Below, piece after piece: positions 34,796 to 45,200 of a stretch of DNA of 64,000 nt (its first letter is position 1; every line of letters starts with the position of its first letter). The notes below the pieces were generated by a model, which was not told the origin of the DNA, did no database searches, and saw only the letters and a program-made list of their open reading frames with translations. This DNA comes from Amoebophrya sp. A120 (Eukaryota; Sar; Dinophyceae; Syndiniales; Amoebophryaceae). Where the stretch lies: positions 3,017,715-3,081,714 of the forward strand of contig CAJINV010000003.1 in assembly GCA_905178155.1 (NCBI GenBank), read 5' to 3'. Position numbers and translations under genes: made by a program.

Positions 34796-37427
34796 CTACA
34801 GAGGAAGCTGGGGGCAACGCTGTCGCGGGCGACTGATCAGCTGTTCACGTTTGATATGCGAAACGCCTTTGCCTATCACGCCACGGCTGCAGGCGAAGTC
34901 TTCGTCTACAGGCGCGAAGGCTTTTGCCGCTTTTCGCGTTTTATTTTCTACGCACCGCCTATGTAGTTCGTTCAACAAGAATACTGATAGAACTCTATAC
35001 CCCTTCGTCATGGCCCCCGTGGTCAAAAAGTCGGCAAGCTTCTTGTGGCCCACTGAGCACTTCATTTTGGCCATGAACGACACCACCCGCGCGCACTCAC
35101 ACATGGAACTGCCAGCCCCATGCGTGGCGCCGGGCCCGACCATCACCGCCGCTATGTGTTTCTTCTTGTGAGCGTCGGTGTTCATAATTTGCACCATGCG
35201 GCTGTGTATGGATTGCAAAAATGTCTGGGTCTGGAAGATGTCGAGATTTCTCATCCTAGATTGGCATGACTCTGAACTCTGTATTGCGTGGCCACGAACA
35301 CCTCCTCTTGTTTGTCATGCAAAAACGACGTTTCTCATGCGGAATACGCAATAGAGTGCCACGAAAAAATCTGTCATGCTTGGCGGTGCACTACAAGGCG
35401 CTTTCTGTTCACTGCCATGCATCACAAGTTTCCAGATCCAGACCCAGACATTTTTGTATTTGATACTGTGGCAGATGTCGAGGTGCTTTCCAGCCAACTG
35501 GTGCCCCGGCTTGTCTTTCACCACGTCGACGACGTTGGACAAGGTGATGGGCGCGCAGTCGGGATCACGATACAGGTTGTGTTTCTTGTCCAGCGTCTTG
35601 TTCTCCGCGAGAGCGGCCCGGAGGACCTCGGTGTGCGCGATTCCGTGTTTCTTCAGGTACTTGCATCCTGAGTAAAAACGTCCCCACACCATAGTCAAGT
35701 TGGGGAATCGGCTAGACAAATCCACAGGCTTTGGCTGTTTCGCATGACAAATTTGGACTCGTAGTGTAGTACTGTTTGAGCTAGCTCAGCAGCATCACAG
35801 ATCTAGCACACCATGCTGATTGGAGCATGACAAATTTCAAAACACGACTGGAGAATGCTTTTCATGGGGCTCCGCATGCGAAGCATTTTCAGCATGCAGC
35901 TTTGCACTAAATACAGCTATGGGGTGGGGGCGTTTTTAAATGGGGCAACTTGTCGTCCTTGGTCATCCGCGCCACATAGGTCAGGCCCGCCTTCCTGTCC
36001 TTTCCGCGGACGCAGCGGCGCGGCTTCTCGTAGAGGTAGTATCCTGTGCAAAAATATCGCACTCGTACTAATTGCATTTATGCATTACAAATCTAGTTCC
36101 TAAGGCAAATCCGCATTACAAATTGAATTTTTTAATGCTGAGCAAATTTGTATTGCAATTTATACTAGTGCGCTACTTTTGCAGTTCATAGGTAGGCGTC
36201 GGCAACGATGTAGGACAGGTTCCGCTTCTCTTCGCGGTCGAGGCCAGCCACATACGACCCCGCGACGAATCTCTCGCAAGTTTTGTTTGCGTACTTCGTC
36301 CGGACGCCGCGCAAGAACTTCTGCTGTTGTCCAAGCAGTTGTCGTCGCAGAGCTCGTCCTGGCGGGCCTCAGAATTGGTAATTGCATGATTCACCCACCT
36401 GTGACTCACCCACCTGTGGCAACGAGGTGGGTGCCCACCTGTCGCCTGACAGGTGGGTGCATTTCGCGGGTGGGTGCCCACCTGTTGTGGTGCCCACCCG
36501 AACTGGTTCAATCAGCGGGCGCGCGCGCGGTGCCCTGGAGGGCTGACATGATGCATGGGCCCCGTCGGTCGGCCCTATACCAGAGTCAAAATGGGAAATC
36601 TGCTAGACAAATCAACCGCCTTTGGTTACTTCGCATGACAAATCTGTCCTTGTATTGCAGTCGTGTTTTTAAGTAGTAGCTGAGCAGCATTACAGATCTA
36701 GCACATCATGGTGATTCTAGCATCACAAATTGCAAAACGCGACTAGATGAAAACGCTTCTCCTGGGGCTCCGCGTGAGAAACTTTGTTGCCATGCAGATT
36801 TGCATGACAACTCTGGTGTGGGGACATTTTTAATCAGGATACGACCAATCCTGCCTTTAAGATCTGCGCTAGGCAGTCGGAGTACTCTCGGCGCGCCACG
36901 TCGTCGGCATTGAAGGGCTTCGCACGTTCCTCTTCCGGGTCGGCGCGGAGTTTCTCCGGCAGGTCGAAGACCGTCGGGCCCATAGTAACCTTCATGGACA
37001 CCTCTTGGGGCTGTTTCTTGCCGTTTACCACCAGGGTCGTCGACGACACTTCCTTCGTGGAGCCGCGGTCCTTCGTGGTCGTCGACGATGCGCCCGCCGG
37101 TCGCAGGATGCTTGCGGGCGTCGGGTGCAGCACGGCCCAGGACTGTGCGCATATGCCTAGCAGGCCTTTCTGGGGACTGGTAGATAACACCACTTGCTCT
37201 CCTGCATCGCCGGCGCCGTCTTTTATCCAAGCAGTTGTCGTCGCAGCTCGTCCTCGCGAGCCGCAGAATTGATTGGCAGCATATGTAAAAAACTCAAGAT
37301 TGGCAGAATATGTAAAAAAACTATTGGCAGCATACGTAAATTCGAATAGATTGATGCGGGCTGCATGCTGTCCGGAATTTTTTTTGTTCGTGCAGAACGA
37401 GCAAGTGAGTACCAGGACAAGCTGCAA
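34796..37427 (-). CDS. Gene C: multi-exon gene inside the gene B insertion, with TIR introns
   Basis: The secure 3' part has exons 36191 leftwards from about 36320 (FLRGVRTKYANKTCERFVAG, then REEKRNLSYIVADAY), 35948-36034 (LYEKPRRCVRGKDRKAGLTY), 35469-35658 (LKKHGIAHTEVLRAALAENK; CHS end) and 34796-35201 (RMVQIMNTDAHKKKHIAAVM to CPQLPL, stop 34796). All three introns between them are introner elements and the joined frame is exact. A likely 5' exon runs from about 37427 (MQLVLVLTCSFC, signal-like) through GDAGEQVVLSTSPQKGLLG to LPEKLRADPEEERAKPFNAD and REYSDCLAQILKAGL near 36845. How it joins the 3' part across repeat R2 is unresolved. Cysteine-containing and basic; family not recognised; probably secreted if the 5' exon is right. 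Confidence 0.6.
35207..35468 (-). mobile_element. Introner element in gene C (TSD CTGTG)
   Basis: The left end TATGGATTGCAAAAATGTCT and right end (reverse strand) TATCAAATACAAAAATGTCT continue identically as GGGTCTGGA. CTGTG flanks at 35202-35206 and 35469-35473. Splicing gives LDICHSRMVQIMNTD in frame. The core matches the element at 12770-13117. Confidence 0.92.
35664..35947 (-). mobile_element. Introner element in gene C (TSD ACTTG)
   Basis: The left end CATCCTGAGTAAAAACGTCC and the right end (reverse strand) TGCCCCATTTAAAAACGCCC share AAAAACG, CCCCCA and CCATAG. ACTTG flanks at 35659-35663 and 35948-35952. Splicing gives TKDDKYLKKHGIA in frame. The left end resembles the element in copy 2 at 1615. 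Confidence 0.88.
36040..36190 (-). mobile_element. Introner element in gene C (TSD GGTAG)
   Basis: The left end TATCCTGTGCAAAAATATCG and right end (reverse strand) TATGAACTGCAAAAGTAGCG match over about 37 bp (GCACT.GTA..AATTGCA). GGTAG flanks at 36035-36039 and 36191-36195. At 151 nt it is the shortest clean element. Splicing gives IVADAYLYEKPRR in frame. Confidence 0.9.
36324..36380 (-). repeat. Dispersed exon-fragment repeat R2
   Basis: Shares about 57 bp with R1 (minus strand ACCAATTCTGAGGCCCGCCA through CTTGGACAACAGC), with a 2-nt insertion and a few changes. Located immediately 5' of the KFLRGVRTKYAN exon of gene C. Confidence 0.9.
36387..36500. repeat. CACCCACCTG cluster with inverted copies
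   Basis: CACCCACCTG or a close variant occurs repeatedly in both orientations within about 110 bp, for example CACCCACCTGTGACTCACCC followed by AGGTGGGTGCCCACCTG. The copies can pair to form stem-loops. Confidence 0.8.
36574..36841 (-). mobile_element. Introner-like element in gene C, with damaged left end
   Basis: The right end (reverse strand) reads TATCCTGATTAAAAATGTCC and continues CCACACCAGAGT. The left end keeps only TATACCAGAGTC, as if about 20 nt of the TIR were deleted. The internal sequence resembles the element at 35664-35947 (GATTTGCATGACAACTCTGG and ACCGCCTTTGG-like stretches). No clean TSD. Confidence 0.6.
37226..37271 (-). repeat. Dispersed exon-fragment repeat R3
   Basis: Carries CAATTCTGCGGCTCGCGAGG through GACAACTGCTTGGA on the minus strand. 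It shares with R4 an extension (TAAAAGACGGC) not present in R1, R2 or R5. Confidence 0.9.
37268..37343 (-). repeat. Tandem repeat, about 25-bp unit, three copies
   Basis: ATTGGCAGCATATGTAAAAA and variants occur three times. Read on the minus strand they give the peptide repeat FTYAAN / FTYSAN at the start of putative gene C. Confidence 0.8.
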
Positions 37428-37917
37428 TGCTGCAGTTGAAGATTTTTTTTTATGTCAATCAGCCTTGCCAAGGCAGAAGAACAACTGTATGACATTTCGA
37501 ATACACTTCGGAATGATAGGCACAAATAGAATCATAAGCTATGGGACAATACGAAGCGCATCACAAGAAAGGGAAACGGAAGAAGAGTAAACCTTCGAGT
37601 TCATAGCACACGGACTAGAATGAAGCTGATCAGCATTTACACCGCCGGTGACCACATGGTGCTTTCAAACAAGTGAGGGGCTGTCTTCAAGCAACCACTT
37701 ATTTCTAGTACCGATGTCGATGTCCCTGGACCTGGAGTCGTTTACGTGCTTTCTTCAAAGAAACACAAGAAGGTGCTTCGCATACGTATTTATTTTTCGA
37801 CCGAGAGCTACATTGTATCTTCATCTGTTTCGCACCACCACACCATTGAATATTAAGAGTTTCTTTTATTAGTACTCCGGTTGTGCCGCCATTAAGATAA
37901 ACCTTATGCCGTCTTTT

Positions 37918-37973
37918 ATCCAAGCAGTTGTCGTCGCAGTTCGTCCTCGCGAGCCTCAGAAGACATGATTCTG
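37918..37973 (-). repeat. Dispersed exon-fragment repeat R4
   Basis: Carries TTCTGAGGCTCGCGAGGACG, then AACTGCGACGACAACTGCTT on the minus strand, with the R3-type extension TAAAAGACGGC. Confidence 0.9.
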
Positions 37974-38009
37974 ACGTGGAAAAAAAAATGAAAAATCTAT
38001 TTTGGAAAT

Positions 38010-38786
38010 TTACTGGTCACAAAGTTCTTTTCGCCGCCTATGCGCCCTGGTACAGTCGCACTTGGTTGACCTGCCGGCTGCTCCGCGCCCCTTTCCGGGG
38101 GCTGGAACAGCACCGCGTCGAGCCCCTGGCTCACTTGCGCACCCATGGTGTGATGAAATGTTTGATGACACTACGCTATTCGTCAAAGATAGACTGCATA
38201 CACGACGCAACGGATTTCTCGCAGGCGATAGTAGCCTGGAAGTTTTTTGATTTTTGTATAAGCCCTCGGTGGACCAGTGCTTTCATCTGACATGTACTTT
38301 AACGGCCAAAGTTCCAGGTAGTGCCGCCGCTTTTCAACGCTCCAAGAGAATAGCAAGAACAGGCAGGCTCTCATTTCGGATAAGGGCGGAAAGCCAAGAT
38401 TCGTTTCCCCAATGCGCGCCGCATAGCAGTCAGTCAATCGGTGTCTACTCTTTTACAGGTTTTAATTTCAGTTCAAATTTGTTACAATCCTACAAAGTTC
38501 CGCAAGTCCGTCCTGTCGCCAACAGGGTGATACCTTTCGTCATCCAAAATTTCGCAACTTGGCCGTGAGAGTGCGAGTTTTTCTGAGCACATTGGAAAAC
38601 GAAAACGGTCAAACGTTTGCTCGCGAGGATAAGGCCCTTGGGGGCCTGGGAGGGGGGGGGTGCCTTTACAGTAAAGCCCACGGATCTTCCAGAAGGGTCA
38701 GCGTCAGTGCAATCCTGTACAGTGGGACAAAAAACGCGCAAAGTGCTATATGTCTGGCTTGTCACATAGAGCATGGGCGCCATTGA
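38010..38786 (-). other. Exon-like open frames in the cassette between R4 and R5
   Basis: Two minus-strand frames look coding: from 38783 (MAPMLYVTSQTYSTLRVFCP, then QDCTDADPSGRSVGFTVKAP) and a segment ending about 38010 (MGAQVSQGLDAVLFQPPERG to NFVTSKFPK, stop). A third frame starts MRACLFLLFSW, signal-like. They could be exons of one small gene, but I could not connect them by splice sites. No family recognised. Confidence 0.3.
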
Positions 38787-39079
38787 CTTCGAAAATACAT
38801 ATACACACCCAAAAAATCTGGAAAATCACCGATATTTCCACTCGCCCACTTTTTCTAAAATTTTTTAAATCTGAAAAAATCTTGAAATTTCTTCATTTTT
38901 TCTGTCGTTAAGTAGGGATATCACTACAGGCATGTGCCTACACTTATTCTTTGTTCCATATATTCAAAAATTTGTGACCAACACAACATTTTTTCAAATT
39001 TTGCAATTTTGTGACTTTTTCAAAAATTGCACGTTGGTGGAAACTTCTGTTATTTTTATGATAAGCAATAAAGAAAAAA

Positions 39080-39119
39080 CAGTTGTCGTCGCAGCTCGTC
39101 CTCGCGAGCCTCAGAATTG
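39080..39119 (-). repeat. Dispersed exon-fragment repeat R5 (end of the 5' half of gene B)
   Basis: Carries GCAATTCTGAGGCTCGCGAG through GCGACGACAACTG on the minus strand. It is the genuine end of the 5' half of B; beyond it the frame hits a stop. Confidence 0.9.
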
Positions 39120-40870
39120 CCGTACCTCCCGCCCCGCTGGGCCTCGCGATCGAGGTAAACGTCAACCACTACCCTCGCGTACGCAGAGCGCTGCGCATAG
39201 GATAGCTCCGTGTACTGTTCCGGATCGAAAATCTTGTGCACCAAATTCTCGTCGTCTTCCACTCTGTCGCTCGTCCTGTCTGCGACAATCAATCTCGTTT
39301 CTGGCGGCTCAAGACCGCGCGTGAGGATTTCTCGCAGTATTTGCTTGTTTTCTTCGAGTTCGGGATCAATCTCAATCGAGGGTTGCGAGCTCTGCGAGTG
39401 CTCCAGCGACTGTTCCGAGCTCTGCGAGGGCTTCCAGGGAAGCAGCTTCAGAAGACCATCCGCCTGCTGTGCACCGTCTGTGATCTCGCGCTGGCCTGCG
39501 GGCCACGGCTCTTCAAGCGGAAGCGCGTCAAGAGGATTATATGTGTTATAGGTTGGCCATTTTTCCGATAGTTTTCCCGGGACAAGAAAGTTTTTCGGGC
39601 TCGCAGGTGTCTTTAAGAGGGCATCAAGTGCCCGGGCGTAGGTTAAGAGGGACGACGGGTGCTGGCTCAAAAAGCTCACAATTTCTTCGTACTGTGGAGG
39701 CGGGCGCGCGTCGTCATCATACTTGCTCCTTGAAGGTGCAAATATTTCTTCGTGGCCGCGAGGTTCTTTTTCCCGCGTTGACACTTCCTGTTGCTGTTCC
39801 TCCGCTCCTTCGGAGCTCCGATTCTTTGCCTGAACGAAAAGTCGCAAGGCGAACAGGAGCGTATGCTGTGGGGCGTCTTTCTCATGTGCGCTCCATTCTC
39901 CGGCGGTCATCAGCCGACTGAGATCCCGCACAGCGCTTAGATTGCCAGCTTGAATGGCGCAGTGCAACAGTGAAAGGTTTGGCGCTCCGCCGTACTTCGT
40001 GCTTGCTGGCCAAAGAAGACTTTCTCCACTCGCCAAGGCGTGATGCAGTTCTTTCATGGAATCGAAGGGCTGTGCGCCGCCGTACGGATGCTGCACGGAT
40101 CCACACAGGATATCGCGTACCCGGTGCTTCTGCGACGCTCGTTCTTCTCCCATGAGCAGTTGAGAGGCGCCAGACGCGGAAGCGGAACGGCTCATGATTT
40201 TCTCACTACTGTAAATGAGACCGAGGATAGCAAAACTCTGTTTTCCGCGAAACCACTGAGCGATTGGTTCCTCGAAAAGCAGTGTCGGGATTTCCAACGG
40301 TGCTCCATCACCGAGCACCAGCTGCTGCAAACGCAAAGTGCCGAGTTGCCCGTCGATGATTCGTGCCGTTGAGGATATGTTCGGAGACTTCTTTCTCCTG
40401 GACGACGAACTACGCGACGACTTTCGTGCGCGGGCGGACGACGGGCGAGGTGAAGCGTGCGTCATTAGCTCGTGGCGCAGCCTGCGCAGGAATTTCCAGA
40501 TTGGCGTCTTTGACGGTGTCTTGAACCGAAGCTCCGTCAAACCTCCCGTGCTCGCATCTGTTGCCTGTAGGTGCACCTCAATCTGGTCCACATCGATTCC
40601 TTTAGAGTCCATCTCCGCCCGCCACGAACCGCCCAAACTCTTTCTCGCAGCGCTCGCGCTATACTTCCGTAGTCGTCCACCATAGAGATGGCCAAAAAAT
40701 TTACTCGTAGGTGATGAATTCAACTTTTTTTTGCGTCCTCCGCCTCCTCCCCCTCGTCGGCCCTCCTGGTCCTTTCGCACAGATACCCGGCGCACAAATA
40801 AGCTGCCATCATGCATGCCGCTCACCATCAAGATGGTCGAGAGCAAGATCGGTACTAGTTGCATCGTCAT
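39080..40870 (-). CDS. 5' segment of large secreted protein B (paralogue of A)
   Basis: Opens at 40870 with a signal peptide (MTMQLVPILLSTILMVSGMH), a Gly/Lys-rich linker, then the A-like region IEVHLQATDASTGGLTELRF and KTPIWKFLRRLRHEL (compare VRVQATDTRTAAVTALEWKT in A). An ankyrin-like pair LSLLHCAIQAGNLSAVRDLS and a repeat of the A pattern PPQYEEIVSFLSQHPSSLLT follow. The frame ends at R5 (YGNSEAREDELRRQL); the continuation is 4.4 kb downstream at R1. If the interval is spliced out the protein would continue, but the in-frame TGA in the 3' half remains. Predicted secreted, function unknown. Confidence 0.7.
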
Positions 40871-42253
40871 GGTGTTTGATAAAAAAGTATAATCTTTTAT
40901 ATATTTTTTCTAGCGGTGAAGAAAGATGAGAAACGCTTTGACTACTTAGACGGTACGAGAAAGTCAACTTTTATAACAACATGCGTCGTTTAAATACATA
41001 AATAGAAAATATCAACAGGCGTTTATATACATAAATGTCAAGCTGCTAGGAACTACTTATGACTTTGCTACTGTGCGACTCTCCTGTTAGTCTAGCTCAG
41101 TCTCCAGAAAGGTCGTGCTCCTCGGAAAAGCTGCTTTCCCTGTCCAGCTGTCTGAAAACAACAAAAGGAAAGATGCGCCTCACTTTTCGGAAAGAAAATT
41201 ACGCGGACACATTTCGTGATCTCCCGTTTGCACTTCACGATTTGCGCGCGTCTGCGTCATCCTTTCGATGAATTATTTACGGACAGTTAGACTTTTCGAC
41301 GGATCTCGCATTTTGTGGTTCGACCTTGATCCGGACATCATGCCTTGCACATCTCTCAAAAATCGGATCATAGATACAAATTCATTTTATTTCTTGGAGC
41401 TTCTTGATTTTGTTTTCAATTACGAACAGGCAGAGTTGAATTAGGTTTGCTTCAGATGCGGCCAGTGACCTCGCAAAATCCGGTAATGAATTTGGTGGTA
41501 TCTTCGGGTTTCCAGACTTATAGGTGCTGCATGCACATCAAATGTATTTTGGTACAAGTGTTCGTTACTGCGAACTATCAATGTCTCAGGTACAAGATCC
41601 ATTGAAAAACTTGTGATACAATGGGGAGTCAATGTTTCTTGCAAGCGGGCGTGTCTGTTTCATTTGTTGAGACTAGTACATTTTATCTCGCGCCGACGCG
41701 TACTGTCGTGGGGAAATATTCATTTGCGTCTCTTATAATTTGCACATTGATGTAGTGAAGCGAAGCCACCTGCCTTGCTGTTATGCAAGAGGCGGAGTAG
41801 AACCTGTCCGGTTCTGCGATGCATATCATTAACTTGGTGACTTGTTTTGCAGTAAGTAGATTAATTTGAGAACATGTCCTTCCGTAGTACATTTGAAAAT
41901 AGTTGAGTTGCGCTAGTCAGTCTTTCATGGAAAACGTGGCCCCTCCGCCGTGGTGCGTGAGCCGAACACGGCCCCTTCCGCTCCTTCATCCGTTCGCCGT
42001 CTCCGCAAAGTAGTAATTAGCGGAGTTTCGGTATGCTGCTGAAAGCACGCGCGTGGGTCAGCATATAGTAGACAATGAGAATGGGAAGATTTGTCTTTCC
42101 GTACAGACTTTTAGATGACCTACACCTATTGCACCACAGCTGCAGGGAGAGCGACATCACATCAAGAACTCGAAAACTACATATTCACTCTCACTACTTG
42201 TAGTGGTTGTGTTGCTGCAAGAAGATGATGAAACAGAAACATATGAGGCATCA
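40871..42253. other. Spacer, no gene seen
   Basis: About 1.4 kb between GDAP2-like gene 2 and gene B. Only short frames without domains. The near-repeat CATAAATAGAAAATATCAAC / GTTTATATACATAAATG at about 40995-41040 is weak. Confidence 0.5.
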
Positions 42254-45200
42254 TCACATTGGCAATGGAGTTTTGAATTGGATGTACTTATGCCGACCCA
42301 CAGCCCGCGCTTTTCTGCGTACGAAAAAGGCGTCAAATTCCTCCACCGATCGCGGAACTGCCTCCCCCCGGTCCCGCAAGTACTGCCGCACCTCGGCAAC
42401 CGTATCGCAGTAGACCAAACGATTCCAGAAGTCGCTGCTGATGATCCCCGTGGCGTACCAAAACGCGAACAAGGCCTTGACAGCCATGGTGGGGTGGACA
42501 ATCAGAAACTGCATCCCCGGCAGAATGTACTCGACCGTACGGACAATCTCCCCAAAAAACTGCCGGGAAGCGGGCAGGTATTGTCCCGTGGCGTGTGCAT
42601 ACACGAGAAAACACTCCTGGACGAGACGCCCCGGCGCAGGCGTGGCCATCTCGCGAAAGGGCTCGATGCGACCTGTTGTTGTTTCGGATCCGCGGGGGCC
42701 ATAGCGCTCGATCGGAGACGAGCATTTTGAAGCTAGTAGTAGTGCAGCTAAGCAGCGACGTCTTAGAGCCAGTAGGCATTCTAGTGGGCCGCGTGATGCA
42801 GGCGCAGGCACGAAAATGCACTGACACGATAACTTTTCAACTACATTTGAACATGATATAGCGCTTAGTGTAAGAAGCTGAAAAACAAGTTAGTACTTGT
42901 GAAGTAGCGCAGCAGCTCCTCTTCGGCGAAGCGTGCGGGTATTTTGTCCCCGAGAAACCACAAGTGCGGCACGTGGTTTTGGCTGTGGTCCACGAGAAAA
43001 TCAAGCTGCTTGGACTGCATATCCCCGCAGTGACGCAGGGAACGGAAGTAGATGCGCGAACACTCCAGCGCGGTTTCAGCCTCCCACATGGTCAGGCTAA
43101 GCCTTCGCTGCGCTACGTGGTCCCAGTCGCCAACAAAGGCTTCGATCAGCTCCCCGTCATCCGACCGGTCGTCTCGCTGATTCTGGGGCGTCCCGTCCTA
43201 AGATGTGACCGGGGGAAAAAATCGATTTCGTGTTCATTATTCAAAATCGCAAAGAGCACCAGACGCGAACCATACTTGACTTGTTTCCAGGATGATCTTC
43301 CCAGTCGTGCTGCAGTTGATCACTGAGTCACACCCTCACAAAGTTCTCTCGCTTTTGGAGATGAGAGGAGCGCTAGGTGAAAAAAAAAATGACAAAAACG
43401 ACTTACGTTCTTTGACGCGTTTCGTACCTTTCCGCGTGTTGTGCGGGCGTCGTCTTCCTTGTCCTGGCGCTTACGAACCATTTTTTTCAGGTGGTCATGG
43501 GATTTGGTGCCACTCCGATTCTCGATGTACTCCCCTGTCTTCGGGTCGCCAAAAAACTGAGCCTGGAGGAGCATGTGCCGCTCGCGCGCCCGCTGTTGGG
43601 GATCTGTAGTAAACGTTTTCGCAACTGGCGGCTGTTCTTACATCCACTTGTTCCGACTTCTTCTCTGCAAACAAGCGCAACTACACCAGGACCAGGAGGA
43701 TTGTTTTAGTTTGACACACAGATGAAATAAACAGTAACAGACACACTCGGAGCCGACGTGCAAAATGCAATAGGCGCATATTGTCCAGAACCATTTATGC
43801 AGTAGCGGAAATGAAGACAAGTAGACCGGTAAAATTTTACCCAGCGGGGGAGCCTGCACGCCGCTCGTCCTTTCTGCCGCAGGAGCAAGTGACGGATCAT
43901 CGTTCTGGTGCAAGCTGTCTTCATCGTTCTGGAGGTTCTCCAGCCCGATCCACGCGTTTAATTCTTGGAATAGGATGAGGGAGCCCTCCTTGGGGAACCG
44001 TGGGAAGTACACTTTCAGTAGCTGCTTCGTCAACTCGATGTGATCCGAGAACGGGGACACGAGGATCACGTCCTCGATATTATTGGGCAACAAGTCCAGC
44101 CACCGGCGCACCGTGCGCAGCAGGATGTGGACGCTCTCCTTAAGCGGGTAGTTTTTTCGCACGGAGTAGCAAATCGGAATTGCGATGGACTTCAGTTTCA
44201 GTTCGTCGGCCATCTTCAGCATCTCCCGGACCTGCGGAGTGTAGCTACAACTTCTGTGGCTTATCATTTGTTCAGTTTTAGACGACAGCGGAGCGGCTAC
44301 CGAGAGAAGAAAAAGAACCGAAGCACCTACGTTGAGAGATCAATATCGTGTGGCTCAGCACAAAAAAAAAATGTCTCAACAAGAAGTTGTTACTTACACA
44401 GACATGCCACGTGTGCCTCGCTGCTTTTTTGTACTTGACCGTGTACCGGGGGCCCGAGAAGAGCAGCAGCTTCCGACAGAGCAAATTTCCGAAATTTCCC
44501 TTCATGTGAACAACTTCGCCACCGCGGAGGAGTTTCGAAGGCTGCGTCAACGTCGTATCTCCGTCCGCAGAGTTGACCAGGATTGTGTGTCCCACGTCCC
44601 GCGGATTCCAATTGCGTGAGAGCGTGCGACCTGGCCCGCCGAAGGACGACGTCCCCCCGTCCCCATGGTGGTAGCCACCCCCTCCGCCGTGGGGATTCCC
44701 GTAAATTTGATTCTGCGTCTCGAAGCCGTCCGTATGTATCGCACGAAAAAACTGTTTCACTGTGGTGATTTTGCAAAATCTGCATCACAAGTTTGTTACG
44801 CGTGACACTGAAAATCTGTCATGCGGAGTTCCTAAGGGAAAACACAGCTAGAAATCCATTGTCTTGCATGTGTGGCATGACACACACTTCTGCGATCCAT
44901 TTTCTGCATCACAAGTTCACAGTGAAACAGTTTTTTCTTGCGATAGTATGCCCAAAGAAGTCAATGCTGTCTTCTGACACCAGCGTAGAGAGCATCTGAC
45001 TCCCGGAGTGCAAGCTCATCACGTGGTGATACCTTTGATTGTGGAAAAAATTGCGACGACAACTAGTATTCACGAAAACCTCTGCGCTGTGCTGCTCTAC
45101 TCTACGCAGCTGCGGGAATAATTGTGGTTCGGATCCAGCCTTTACGTCCTTCTTCTTGTTTTTCCAAAAACTACGAGCATGCACAACTCTTCACATGGGC

